DNA of 64,000 nucleotides, from positions 62,001 through 126,000 of the forward strand of contig JAHEMR010000005.1 of assembly GCA_024643545.1 (NCBI GenBank), read 5' to 3'. Within the stretch, counting starts at the first letter, position 1. Every line of letters starts with the position of its first letter. Positions 41,823-50,592 of the stretch are shown in pieces. A program made the position numbers and the translations under genes. This DNA is from Crocinitomicaceae bacterium (GTDB lineage: Bacteria; Bacteroidota; Bacteroidia; Flavobacteriales_D; Crocinitomicaceae). Under the pieces are notes generated by a model. That model did no database searches and was not told where the DNA came from. It was given only the letters and a program-made list of their open reading frames with translations.

Positions 41823-42848
41823 ATGGCTGGACATACAACACAACTAGATGCCAAGACCCTTTGGGGTGGAAAAGAGTCTCCTTTTCAAACAAGCTATGGT
41901 AAATTAATGATGTGGTTTTTCCTAGTGTCAGATGCTTTGACATTTAGTGGATTACTTATTGCTTATGGTTTTACGCGTCACGATGCGCAAGATGCATGGC
42001 CTATTGGTGAAGAAACATTTAATTCGATGCCCTTCCTTGGACACGGATATCCTCTACTCTACGTAGCGTTGATGACATTCATTCTTATCGTTTCTTCTGT
42101 AACAATGGTGTTAGCCGTTGAGGCAGGCCATCGAATGGACAGAAAAGGAGTAACGAAATGGATGATCGCTACGATTATTGGTGGATTCTTCTTTGTAGGT
42201 TCCCAAGCTTGGGAATGGTCTCACTTTATTCATGGTTCTGAATTTGGTAAAATTGAACTAGCTGATGGATCACAAGCCATTGTAAAAGGACATTTCGGTG
42301 AAATCAAAAACTTTACAGTAATTGAAGCCGGAAAGCACCACAAGGTAGGTGAAGTGATGAAAGACGATTTAATGCATGCATTTCAACATGCTGCTGAAAA
42401 AGGACACCTAGAAGGTGGAAATATTCATTTCGCAGATGGAACGGTTGCCAAAATCAACAAAGCAAAAGACCATGAGATGAAATTAATCATCAAAAAATCA
42501 GGGTCTAAAAACGTAATTGGTGGTAAAGCAATTACAGGCGCTGCTGCAGAAAAATTGTATTATGAAGCACTTTACAGCGGCGAAGCTAATCGCGTTGTTT
42601 ATGGTGCAAACATGAAACAAAACGAATACGGTCCTCAACAATACGCACAATTCTTCTTCTTCATTACTGGATTCCACGGTTTCCACGTATTTTCAGGAGT
42701 AGTAATCAACATCATTATTTTATTAGGTGTGCTTGGTGGAACCTACCACAAAAGAGGACACTATGAAATGGTTGAAAAAACTGGACTTTACTGGCACTTT
42801 GTCGATTTAGTTTGGGTGTTTGTATTTACATTCTTCTATTTGATCTGA
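41823..42848 (+). CDS. Cytochrome c oxidase subunit III with inserted soluble region
   Basis: 341 aa. The helix pairs around LMMWFFLVSDALTFSGLLIAYG, LLYVALMTFILIVSSVTMVLA and ATIIGGFFFVGSQAWEWSHF, then FFFITGFHGFHVFSGVVINI and KTGLYWHFVDLVWVFVFTFFYLI, are canonical subunit III. The conserved acidic and His residues (SQAWEW, GFHGFHV, YWHFVDLVW) are present. About 120 hydrophilic residues (about 140-260), rich in Lys and His, are inserted after the SQAWEW helix. It is a structural subunit of the terminal oxidase in the inner membrane, in an operon with subunit IV. Confidence 0.92.
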   Translation: MAGHTTQLDAKTLWGGKESPFQTSYGKLMMWFFLVSDALTFSGLLIAYGFTRHDAQDAWPIGEETFNSMPFLGHGYPLLYVALMTFILIVSSVTMVLAVEAGHRMDRKGVTKWMIATIIGGFFFVGSQAWEWSHFIHGSEFGKIELADGSQAIVKGHFGEIKNFTVIEAGKHHKVGEVMKDDLMHAFQHAAEKGHLEGGNIHFADGTVAKINKAKDHEMKLIIKKSGSKNVIGGKAITGAAAEKLYYEALYSGEANRVVYGANMKQNEYGPQQYAQFFFFITGFHGFHVFSGVVINIIILLGVLGGTYHKRGHYEMVEKTGLYWHFVDLVWVFVFTFFYLI

Positions 42849-42873
42849 TTTAATCACACTAAAATATATTCTC

Positions 42874-43242
42874 ATGGAAAGAGATGACTTAATTGAATAT
42901 TCTTTACACAATCACCACGATGAGGCTACTGGAAAGTCGATTCGTAAGAAAATCGTTCAAGTAACTGTATTATTAACAATTATTACGACAGTTGAGGTAT
43001 TCTTGGGTGCTTTAATTAAACAAAGCAGTGATGCTTGGGCATATGTAAAATGGTCATTTATTGTTATGACCCTTGTGAAAGCAGCATATATCGTTATGGT
43101 GTTTATGCACTTAGGTGATGAGAAAAAAGCCCTTAGAAACGTTATTTTGATTCCATACGCAATCTTCATCGCTTACCTTATCTTTATTGGATTATGGGAG
43201 GCAACAGAAGTAGCTGCAGCATGGAAATCTTTCGGATTCTAA
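42874..43242 (+). CDS. Cytochrome c oxidase subunit IV (prokaryotic type)
   Basis: 122 aa with three hydrophobic helices (VTVLLTIITTVEVFLGALI; FIVMTLVKAAYIVMVFMHL; VILIPYAIFIAYLIFIGLW). VKAxYIVxxFMHLGDEKK is the family signature. It probably stabilises the oxidase complex. The start lies 25 bases after the subunit III stop, and the next gene starts 3 bases after its own stop. Confidence 0.9.
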   Translation: MERDDLIEYSLHNHHDEATGKSIRKKIVQVTVLLTIITTVEVFLGALIKQSSDAWAYVKWSFIVMTLVKAAYIVMVFMHLGDEKKALRNVILIPYAIFIAYLIFIGLWEATEVAAAWKSFGF

Positions 43243-43245
43243 TAC

Positions 43246-43941
43246 ATGCCACAAACCCAGCAACCCAGAAGTCGTGCTAAATCGATTCTAGCCTTGCTGT
43301 TGGTATTTGGTCCAGCACTCTTTTTAATACTCATATCTACACGTCGCTGTGAACATAAGTTCAAGCAGCTTGATGACTACGGATTAGTAAAAGCACCTAC
43401 GTTTCAAGTCCTTGAAAACGGTCAATACAAAACAAAGTCATTAAGTGATTACAAAGGCGATTTAGTCGTTATTTCCACTATTCAAACAACATGCCCAAAA
43501 GAATGCGGCATTTCACTTTGGCATTTCAATCAAATTCTATTTCAACACATTCGAAAAAACAAACGAAAAAAGCTTAAGCAAGTACGTTTGATCTCCTTCG
43601 CAACAGATGAATTTGGTCGTCCAGCAAGTGATGAACAAATCCAATCCATTAGAGAGATGCTCAAAGATGATGTGGAAGACTATGACCCATCATTATGGAT
43701 TGTTGCAAAAGGTGATCCCGCAAAAGTGTATGACATTAAGCACAACAACCAACGTTTGTACCGAAGAGGAAAAGAGTACTTTGGTGGTGTAAGTTATTCC
43801 TCACTTATGCTCCTACTCGATAAACAAAATCACCTCAGAATGGTTTTAAAAGGTGATGAAGAGGGAATGATTCGCCGAATGAAAGAACACCTTGCCCTGC
43901 TTCAAAAGCAATACGATAAAGAACGGGCAAAAAATGGCTAA
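43246..43941 (+). CDS. SCO1/SenC-like thioredoxin-fold protein lacking the copper-ligand His
   Basis: 231 aa with an N-terminal anchor (SILALLLVFGPALFLILIS). The thioredoxin fold keeps the CxxxC pair in TTCPKECGISLWHF. The third copper ligand of SCO proteins, a His in a GxxHS context, is replaced: the matching segment reads FGGVSYSSLMLLLD, with no His. This suggests a thiol-disulfide role in oxidase assembly in place of copper delivery. The 3' end overlaps the next SCO gene by 8 bases (ATGGCTAA), indicating translational coupling. Confidence 0.8.
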   Translation: MPQTQQPRSRAKSILALLLVFGPALFLILISTRRCEHKFKQLDDYGLVKAPTFQVLENGQYKTKSLSDYKGDLVVISTIQTTCPKECGISLWHFNQILFQHIRKNKRKKLKQVRLISFATDEFGRPASDEQIQSIREMLKDDVEDYDPSLWIVAKGDPAKVYDIKHNNQRLYRRGKEYFGGVSYSSLMLLLDKQNHLRMVLKGDEEGMIRRMKEHLALLQKQYDKERAKNG

Positions 43942-44602
43942 ACTTTCTCTTACTTCAATGATTTTTCTGCTACTTTTTTCTTGTAGCAATGAGACGCCAC
44001 CCAAACTTCCCATACTTGGAAATGCAGATATCCTGTATAAAACGGTCGATGGAAAGGAAGTAGCAGACACCTTATACCCGACAATTCCTGCATTCACTTT
44101 TTTAAATGAAGACAGCGTTCTAGTTACCAATAAAACCTACAAAAACCGTATTTGGGTCGTAGAGTTTTTCTTTGCTACTTGTCCAACGATTTGTCCAATT
44201 ATGAATGCGCAATTCAAGAAATTAAGCCAAGAGACGAGAAAGCATCAAAAACACATACAATTTTTATCCTTCAGCATCAACCCTAAAAACGATGTGCCTT
44301 CCGTTTTATCAAAATACAAACGCGATCATGGCATCACAGCAAATAACTGGGCCTTCCTTACGGGAAATGAAGCAGAAACACACCGACTCGGCATCGAAAA
44401 CTTTTTGACCTTCGCGGGAAGAGATGACGAAGCAGCAGGTGGATACGCCCACTCCGGATCGTTTACCCTAGTAGACAAATCTGGGCACGTACGTGGTGTG
44501 TATGCCGTAACGAACATGGACTTAAGTGTCAACGCCAAAGAGTACAAACGACTGAAAACAGATTTAATTAACCTTTTGAAATATGAATACCATGTCGAAT
44601 AA
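43934..44602 (+). CDS. SCO1/SenC family copper chaperone, lipoprotein
   Basis: 222 aa from ATG 43934; a longer frame from 43892 lies inside the previous gene and lacks the signal. Lipobox LLLFSC. The copper site is complete: FFATCPTICPIMN (CxxxC) and the late His in GGYAHSGSFTLVD. It should deliver copper to the CuA centre of subunit II or keep it reduced. Together with the paralogue just upstream it forms an intact and a degenerate SCO pair. Confidence 0.93.
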   Translation: MAKLSLTSMIFLLLFSCSNETPPKLPILGNADILYKTVDGKEVADTLYPTIPAFTFLNEDSVLVTNKTYKNRIWVVEFFFATCPTICPIMNAQFKKLSQETRKHQKHIQFLSFSINPKNDVPSVLSKYKRDHGITANNWAFLTGNEAETHRLGIENFLTFAGRDDEAAGGYAHSGSFTLVDKSGHVRGVYAVTNMDLSVNAKEYKRLKTDLINLLKYEYHVE

Positions 44603-45113
44603 CAACATACCATCATCCAAATACAGAAAACTCGTCGTTGCTGTATCTATTATCATTCCCATTGCCGTAGCGGCATTATTTGGAATTAAAGTTGAAGGCG
44701 TCGATTTATCGTGTTTACCGCCATTTTATGCATCATTAAATGGAATAACAGCTATTTTGTTAATTCTTGCCTTAGTATTCATTAAAAAAGGCAATATGAA
44801 GCTTCATCAACGAACGATACAATTGTGTCTAGCGATTAGCTTATTGTTTTTGCTCTGCTATGTCGCTTACCATATGACATCAGATAGCACGGCATATGAA
44901 GGAACATACAAGGCAATCTATTATTTCATTTTAATATCACATATCCTGTTGAGCGTTGCTGTCATTCCAGTGGTCTTGTTTACGTATTTATTCGCTTTAG
45001 AAGGAAATTATGTGAAACACAAAAAATACACGCGATTTGCCTTTCCCATTTGGTTATATGTTGCGGTAACTGGTGTTGTGGTATATTGGATGATTTCTCC
45101 TTACTACGTTTAA
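44592..45113 (+). CDS. DUF420 family membrane protein (CtaM-like)
   Basis: 173 aa from ATG 44592; ATG 44583 is also possible. Both overlap the SCO stop. Four to five helices. The DUF420 marks are LPPFYASLNGITAILL, MKLHQRTIQLC and YHMTSD, plus ISHILLSVAVIPVVLFTYLFAL and KHKKYTRFAFPIWLYVAVTGVVVYWM. Conserved His in MKLHQ and ISHI could bind heme. Members of the family in Firmicutes (CtaM) are needed for cytochrome aa3 maturation. Its place after SCO supports the same role. Confidence 0.87.
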   Translation: MSNNNIPSSKYRKLVVAVSIIIPIAVAALFGIKVEGVDLSCLPPFYASLNGITAILLILALVFIKKGNMKLHQRTIQLCLAISLLFLLCYVAYHMTSDSTAYEGTYKAIYYFILISHILLSVAVIPVVLFTYLFALEGNYVKHKKYTRFAFPIWLYVAVTGVVVYWMISPYYV

Positions 45114-45164
45114 TCATTCCCGGGAAAAAAGTGTAACTTTCAGTTCAACATTAAATTCTTAAAA

Positions 45165-45602
45165 ATGGACCAAACTCATTTACACCTCATCACCAATCAC
45201 CTAGCCATCATTGGCACCCTATTCGCTGGAATAGTTCTAATCATCGGATTAATTTCTGACACCGTTCAAACACGTATTGCTGCATTTATTTTAATGCTCA
45301 TTTCAAGCATCGGTGGATATATTACATTCAAAACAGGACACGAAGCTGAAGAAACCGTTGAACATATCAAAGGAATCAGTGAATACATGATTGAGCAACA
45401 CGAAGAATTTGCAGAAAAAGCCTTGTGGTTTATTATTCTTCTGTTTATTGCCTCAATTGTTGGTTTATATGCAGGGAAAAAGAACCTTGCAGCTGAGAAA
45501 AAAATCTCATGGATTATTTTATTCATCTCTTTTGTTAGCTTTGCTATATTCGCTTGGACAGGATATTTAGGTGGACAAATAATGCATACGAACGATTTTT
45601 AA
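45165..45602 (+). CDS. Four-helix membrane protein, function unknown (DUF2231-like)
   Basis: 145 aa. The N-terminus HLHLITNHLAIIGTLFAGIVLIIG is His-rich at the membrane edge, as in DUF2231-type proteins. Helices lie at about residues 13-33, 40-57, 86-104 and 115-134. A charged loop (HEAEETVEHIKG...EQHEEFAEKA) joins the pairs. TAACTTTC (45134-45141) may be its -7 element. It follows the oxidase-maturation genes, which makes a respiratory role possible but unproven. Confidence 0.7.
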   Translation: MDQTHLHLITNHLAIIGTLFAGIVLIIGLISDTVQTRIAAFILMLISSIGGYITFKTGHEAEETVEHIKGISEYMIEQHEEFAEKALWFIILLFIASIVGLYAGKKNLAAEKKISWIILFISFVSFAIFAWTGYLGGQIMHTNDF

Positions 45603-45614
45603 TTTCCTTTTTTC

Positions 45615-46052
45615 ATGAGCACTTCTGACAAACAAAATCGTTACGACAAAGCCTATCTTAGATTGGCCTTAAGTTGGGCTCAGCTATCTCATTGCGCGCG
45701 TAAAAAAGTGGGTGCAATCATCGTGAAAGATTCCATCATTATTTCCGACGGTTATAACGGAACACCGGCCGGCTTCGATAACTGCTGTGAAAATGACGAA
45801 GGACAAACACATTGGTATGTTTTACACGCAGAAGCGAATGCTATTCTGAAAGTAGCAAGATCCTCAAACAATTGCAAAGATGCCACATTGTATTTAACGC
45901 ATTCACCTTGTAAAGATTGTAGTAAACTCGTACTGCAATCCGGAATAACGCGTTTAGTCTACCAAGAAGCGTATAAAGACACATCCGGAATAGACTTTCT
46001 TAAAAGTGCTGGATTAGAAGTGGTTCAATTAGAAAACTGTGACGATGTCTGA
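45615..46052 (+). CDS. Deoxycytidylate (dCMP) deaminase family protein
   Basis: 145 aa. The zinc site is complete: HAEANAI (His and catalytic Glu) and SPCKDCSKLV (two Cys). ARKKVGAIIVKD and SDGYNGTPAGFDNCCE are dCMP-deaminase marks (substrate-binding GYNGTP). It should make dUMP from dCMP for thymidylate synthesis; ComE-type relatives share the fold. The end overlaps the ctp gene by 8 bases. Confidence 0.92.
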   Translation: MSTSDKQNRYDKAYLRLALSWAQLSHCARKKVGAIIVKDSIIISDGYNGTPAGFDNCCENDEGQTHWYVLHAEANAILKVARSSNNCKDATLYLTHSPCKDCSKLVLQSGITRLVYQEAYKDTSGIDFLKSAGLEVVQLENCDDV

Positions 46053-47616
46053 AGAAACAAAAAGCAATTATATCCTTCCCATTATTATTTCACTAGTACT
46101 AGCAAGTGGCATTATCGGTGGGCAACTATTGAGTAATGTCACAAAAAAATCTAGCAGTGAAATCCAAAAACTAGAAGACATCTTATCACTTCTAGATAAG
46201 AACTACGTGGATAAAGTGGATAAAGATTCCGTTTTTGAAGCGACGATATCAGATATGCTTCACAAATTAGACCCGCACAGCAATTACATCGCTGCTAGAG
46301 ATATGAAATCAGTAAACGAATCCATTGAAGGAAAATTCGGTGGCGTTGGAATTCGGTTTTTACTTTTGCGCGATACCATCTGTGTGACCAATATCATCCC
46401 TAATTCTCCATCTGAACAGGCAGGAGTTAAGGCAGGGGATAAAATCATAAAGGTAAATGGGAAAAAACTGCACGGAAAAAATACCACAAATGACATGGTA
46501 CTAGCTGCTTTAAAAGGAGAACCTGGAACTTCTGTTAAAGTGACCATTTTACGTGGGAAAAAACAACTTAATGTAACGTTAATTCGAGGTATTATTCCTA
46601 TTTCTTCCATACCATGCGCTTACATGTTGGATAAACAAACGGGATACATTCTTATTTCCGAGTTTTCCCAAGTAACAGCAGAAGAATTTTACACTGAAAG
46701 CTCTAAACTTGTCAAACAAGGAATGACAAAACTAGTCTTGGATTTAAGAAATAATCCAGGAGGAGTGATGGCTTCAGCCATCGAAATTGCGGATGATTTC
46801 CTAGCAAAAAACAACAAGATTCTCAGATCTAAAGGAAAAAACGAAGGGGAACACACTTATTATTCAACTTCCGGTGGACACCTTGAAAAAACAAAATTAG
46901 TTGTTTTAATTAATGCACATTCCGCTTCTGCCAGTGAAATATTAGCAGGAGCAATTCAAGACAACGACAGAGGTGTAATTGTTGGCAGAAGATCCTATGG
47001 TAAAGGGTTGATTCAAAAGGATGAAATCCTCCGCGATGGAAGTAGCCTTCGATTAACAATAGCACGCTACTATACTCCATCTGGACGTTGTATTCAACGT
47101 TCCTACAAAGGTGGGTATGAAAGTTACATGAAGGATGAAGAACGCATTGCAAGAAACGAATTCTTTAAACCAGATAGTTCCATTTTTGTCGACTCCTTGA
47201 AATTCAAAACCAAACATGGACGAACTGTCTATGGTGGCGGCGGAATTATGCCAGACGTATTCGTTCCCGGAGATACCACAGGAACTTCTTTTTACTTCAC
47301 TGAATTACAGTGGAGTGGCGCCCCAAGAGCTTTTGCATTCGACTTTATGCAACAGAATCGATCAAAATGGTCCAACTCTAAAGACTTTGTTCAGCAGTTT
47401 CAAGTGAGCGATGAATTATTAAAGAAATTTGTTGCGTTTGCTCAAAAAGACTTTCATGTTCAAAAAGATCCAATCGGATTTGCGGTAAGTAAAGAATTGA
47501 TAAAAAGAGCTTTGAAAGCAGAGATTGCAAGTCAAAACTGGACTGAAGAAGGTTATTACAGAGTCATCAACCCGTTTGACAAAGAATTGATGAAGGCGAT
47601 CTCTTGTTTTAACTAA
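46045..47616 (+). CDS. C-terminal processing protease (S41, CtpA/Prc-like)
   Basis: 523 aa from ATG 46045 (GTG 46039 is in frame). An N-terminal signal anchor (YILPIIISLVLASGIIGGQLL) is followed by a PDZ domain at about residues 90-170 (GGVGIRF, PSEQAGVKAGDKIIKVNGK). The S41 protease domain has LDLRNNPGG, the catalytic Ser in NAHSASASEILAGAIQD and the catalytic Lys in RSYGKGLIQ. It acts in the periplasm on C-termini of envelope proteins. Overlap with the deaminase gene suggests co-transcription without a functional link. Confidence 0.94.
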   Translation: MSEETKSNYILPIIISLVLASGIIGGQLLSNVTKKSSSEIQKLEDILSLLDKNYVDKVDKDSVFEATISDMLHKLDPHSNYIAARDMKSVNESIEGKFGGVGIRFLLLRDTICVTNIIPNSPSEQAGVKAGDKIIKVNGKKLHGKNTTNDMVLAALKGEPGTSVKVTILRGKKQLNVTLIRGIIPISSIPCAYMLDKQTGYILISEFSQVTAEEFYTESSKLVKQGMTKLVLDLRNNPGGVMASAIEIADDFLAKNNKILRSKGKNEGEHTYYSTSGGHLEKTKLVVLINAHSASASEILAGAIQDNDRGVIVGRRSYGKGLIQKDEILRDGSSLRLTIARYYTPSGRCIQRSYKGGYESYMKDEERIARNEFFKPDSSIFVDSLKFKTKHGRTVYGGGGIMPDVFVPGDTTGTSFYFTELQWSGAPRAFAFDFMQQNRSKWSNSKDFVQQFQVSDELLKKFVAFAQKDFHVQKDPIGFAVSKELIKRALKAEIASQNWTEEGYYRVINPFDKELMKAISCFN

Positions 47617-47617
47617 T

Positions 47618-47731
47618 TTATTTTTTTCGTTCGGAAAGAAATAAAATAATAAACAGTCCAACCATACCTAATACAGTCCAAACAGCCACCCAAAAGGTGC
47701 TTCCCATTGCTAAAGGTAAAAGTATGTCCAT
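47618..47731 (-). CDS. 37-residue single-helix membrane miniprotein
   Basis: The frame ATG 47731 to TAA 47618 encodes a short hydrophilic start, a 24-residue hydrophobic helix (about 10-31, with FWVAVWTVLGMVGLFIILF) and a charged tail (SERKK). This is an N-out, C-in single-pass layout by the positive-inside rule. It starts with an A-rich stretch upstream and ends two bases from the stop of the convergent ctp gene. TAATTTTC about 12 bases upstream is a one-mismatch -7 element. It is too short for default gene finding; function unknown. Other minus-strand frames overlapping it are Cys/Arg-rich and unlikely. Confidence 0.55.
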   Translation of the reverse strand: MDILLPLAMGSTFWVAVWTVLGMVGLFIILFLSERKK

Positions 47732-47886
47732 GGTGTTTTTTCTGAAAATTAATGGATAAACACATACGGATCTTTACAAATGAACATCGAAGCGAATACA
47801 ATTATCATTCAAGCCATCTTAACGATAATAGCTTGATTATTAGATTCATTCGTAAGTTTTTGAGAAAGAATGTCTGAACAATCCGC

Positions 47887-48744
47887 TTAAAACAATTTTT
47901 CTTGCCAATCCGCAGCTTGATTTTGCGTTAACAATCCTAAGTCCAATAATTCCGAAACCACTTTTGCAAAATCCTGATGATCAAGCTCATTTCCGTAATT
48001 CCATTCAGTGCCAGCTAACCATTGTTCCACTTGCTCTTTAGGTAAAGCATACCTCCAAGCAAATTGTTCGGCTGAATTCGACTGATGTTTGAGGCGATGT
48101 GCCTCTTTTTGTACAATTGACACCATTTCATGTAACAAGGATTCATCGGAATCAAGTAACTCTTTTCTAACAGCTATAACAAAACATGGCCATGGAGTGA
48201 GCACCTCATCCAGCAAATGACATTTACCTTGATCAACAAAAGGAGAAGTAGTAAATTTTTCCCAAAGAAATCCCTGGGCTTCACCATTATTTAAGGCCCA
48301 AATACCGCCGTAAACATCACCTACCACATTAAACTTTAACGTATCAAGGTCCCATTTTTCCTGCTGTGCCTTTACGAATGCCATAAGGTGTGAGCCTGAA
48401 CCTTCACGTGAAATCGCAAATGTTTTACCATTTAGCTCATCCACGGCTTTGATGGTTCCATCTACTGGTACATGAAGACCCCAACATAAAGGACTAGCAA
48501 CATATACATTGATTATTTTGGCGTCAAGACCTTGTAAAATGGCACGGGTTATTCCTTCTGTCAATAAGACAGCGATATCAATGGATCCAGCTTGAAGACC
48601 TTTAATCATTTGTCCGGTACCACCCGTCATATCAGACCAATGTAATTCAACACCTAACGACTGAAACACACCTTCTTCGATGGCATTGCGCCACGGAAGA
48701 TTAAAATGTTCTGGCACTCCGCCTATTTTAAATCGTTTCATCAT
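47887..48744 (-). CDS. Periplasmic-binding-protein-fold protein without signal peptide (Ca3427/NMT1-like)
   Basis: 285 aa. The fold matches the NMT1/ThiY-type class 2 binding proteins: MKRFKIGGVPEHFNLPW, DMTGGTGQMIKGLQAGSIDIAVLLTEG, and REGSGSHLMAFVKAQQ. It starts directly with the first beta strand, with no signal peptide or lipobox, so it is probably cytoplasmic. A known subgroup (Candida Ca3427-like) has the same arrangement and no assigned function. The start overlaps the stop of the ABC exporter gene by 4 bases, so the two are translationally coupled. The ligand is unknown. Confidence 0.82.
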   Translation of the reverse strand: MMKRFKIGGVPEHFNLPWRNAIEEGVFQSLGVELHWSDMTGGTGQMIKGLQAGSIDIAVLLTEGITRAILQGLDAKIINVYVASPLCWGLHVPVDGTIKAVDELNGKTFAISREGSGSHLMAFVKAQQEKWDLDTLKFNVVGDVYGGIWALNNGEAQGFLWEKFTTSPFVDQGKCHLLDEVLTPWPCFVIAVRKELLDSDESLLHEMVSIVQKEAHRLKHQSNSAEQFAWRYALPKEQVEQWLAGTEWNYGNELDHQDFAKVVSELLDLGLLTQNQAADWQEKLF

Positions 48745-50513
48745 GCGTGTTGATTAAAAAATTGCATTTCATACAATCGTTTGTAATATCCATTCTCTAT
48801 TTGCAACAATTCGTGGTGGTTTCCAATTTCAACCAATTCTCCTTTTTCCATCACGACAATTCGATCTGCTTTTTGAATCGTTGACAAGCGATGCGCAATG
48901 ACAATCGAGGTTCTACCCGTTGTGATTTTGTCCGTAGCACGCTGTATCAATTGTTCACTTTCACTATCTACATTGGAAGTCGCTTCATCTAAAATTAAAA
49001 TTTGTGGCGAATAGATGTAGGCGCGAATAAACGCAATTAATTGCCGCTGCCCTACCGATAATATACCGCCTCTTTCTCCGATTTCGTGCTGATAATTCCC
49101 CGGTAAATTCATGATGAACTCATGCGCGCCAACAGCCTTTGCAGCAGATTCCACATCCTTCATGGAAAATTGTGGATCACCAAGCGTAATATTTGAGAAA
49201 ATTGTACCCGAAAAAAGAAAAACATCCTGTAAGACAATCGCAATGTTCTTTCTCAATTCAGACAATTGAATGTTTTGAATGGGAACTGTTCCAATTCGTA
49301 TTTCTCCTGAATCGTGTTCATAAAAACGCCCTAGCAAATTCACGATGGAAGTTTTACCAGCACCAGTTGCACCAACAAAAGCCACCGTTTCTCCATGGTT
49401 AATTGTCAAATTCACATTTTTCAATACTGGACTTCCTTTCACATAAGAAAAATCCACATTTTCAAAAGAAACAGGCTGTGCAAAATCCACATTCGTCAAA
49501 TTGCCACTGTGCTGTAAATCTGCCTGCTCGTCAAGTACGTCAAATACCCTTTCTGCACGGACTGTTCCTCGTTGGAGAATGTTAAACTTATCCGCAAGTT
49601 GCCTGATTGGACGATATAACTGATTGATCCATAAAGTGAATGCAAATACTTCTCCGTACATCGAACGAATTTCAGCTGATGATTTTCCTGAAACATTAAG
49701 TGCACCCCAAACCAATAAAAAAGCAATGGACAAAGAACTTAGTATTTCAACTACCGGAAAGAAGATGGAGTTCGCCCATACGGCTTGAATGTGCGCTTGT
49801 TTATGCCCCTCGTTTATCTTCTCAAAACGCTTATATTCTTCCCGCTCACGGTTGAATAATTGAACAACACTCATTCCGCTTAGTCGTTCCTGAACAAAGG
49901 TGTTTAACCTTGTCACTGCAACCCGTTCTTTTTGAAAAGAGTCTTTCATAGATTTGGCGAAAATTCTCGTTGCTAGCAATAAAAAAGGAATTGGCACCAA
50001 AGTCATCCATGCTAATTCCCAATTATTCCAAAACATCAGGAATAAGATAAAAATTAATGAAAATAAGTCAGAAATAATTTCCATGATTCCAGAAGAAAAG
50101 ACCTCCGTTATGGCCTCCATATCTGAAACCACACGCGTCACCATAGCACCTACCGGGTTTTTATCAAAATAGGACATCCGTAAACGCAGAAAATGTTCAA
50201 TGATTTTCTTTCTCAAATCACGGATAACAGATTGCGCCAATAAGTTGGAAAAATAAGATGAAATAAGTTGGAGAAATCCCTCCACTACCATAACACCGAG
50301 CAAAAGCAACGACCACCAGAGTAACATCGATGGATTTTGCGTTTCAACGATGTACTTGTCCACCATTCTTCCAATTAACAAAGGGCGTAATGGTCCAGGA
50401 ATGGACAACAATAAGACCGAAATAAGTGCTATCGAAAGATACTTGCGATACGGTTTCGCAAAGAATAACAAGCGTTTAAAAAGCTTTTTTTTCGGTGGTT
50501 GATTTGACTTCAT
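48741..50513 (-). CDS. ABC transporter, fused permease and ATPase (MsbA/MdlB-like exporter)
   Basis: 590 aa. Six transmembrane helices are in the first 310 residues (for example YLSIALISVLLLSIPGPLRPLLIG). The ATPase has Walker A GATGAGKTS, a Q-loop region, signature LSVGQRQ, Walker B ILILDEATSNVD and H-switch IVIAHRLST. It works as a homodimer or with a partner half-transporter, moving lipid or drug-like substrates outward. The promoter TAATTTTG lies 10 bases upstream of its ATG. The following gene encodes a binding-protein-fold product, which is not standard for exporters. Confidence 0.93.
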   Translation of the reverse strand: MKSNQPPKKKLFKRLLFFAKPYRKYLSIALISVLLLSIPGPLRPLLIGRMVDKYIVETQNPSMLLWWSLLLLGVMVVEGFLQLISSYFSNLLAQSVIRDLRKKIIEHFLRLRMSYFDKNPVGAMVTRVVSDMEAITEVFSSGIMEIISDLFSLIFILFLMFWNNWELAWMTLVPIPFLLLATRIFAKSMKDSFQKERVAVTRLNTFVQERLSGMSVVQLFNREREEYKRFEKINEGHKQAHIQAVWANSIFFPVVEILSSLSIAFLLVWGALNVSGKSSAEIRSMYGEVFAFTLWINQLYRPIRQLADKFNILQRGTVRAERVFDVLDEQADLQHSGNLTNVDFAQPVSFENVDFSYVKGSPVLKNVNLTINHGETVAFVGATGAGKTSIVNLLGRFYEHDSGEIRIGTVPIQNIQLSELRKNIAIVLQDVFLFSGTIFSNITLGDPQFSMKDVESAAKAVGAHEFIMNLPGNYQHEIGERGGILSVGQRQLIAFIRAYIYSPQILILDEATSNVDSESEQLIQRATDKITTGRTSIVIAHRLSTIQKADRIVVMEKGELVEIGNHHELLQIENGYYKRLYEMQFFNQHA

Positions 50514-50523
50514 GTTCGGTTTA

Positions 50524-50531
50524 CAAAATTA
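50524..50531 (-). promoter_or_regulatory. -7 element TAATTTTG of the ABC exporter operon
   Basis: Perfect TAnnTTTG on the minus strand, 10 bases before ATG 50513. Confidence 0.65.
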
Positions 50532-50592
50532 ACGCAATTCACCAATAAACGCATTGTATTTAAGCGAGCATGTGTGAGTTCATCAACGCATT

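Noticed and set aside
47613-47801. 62-residue minus-strand frame overlapping the miniprotein
   Set aside because: Cys/Arg/His-rich product without structure; the 37-residue frame in the other phase has a clear membrane helix and charged tail.
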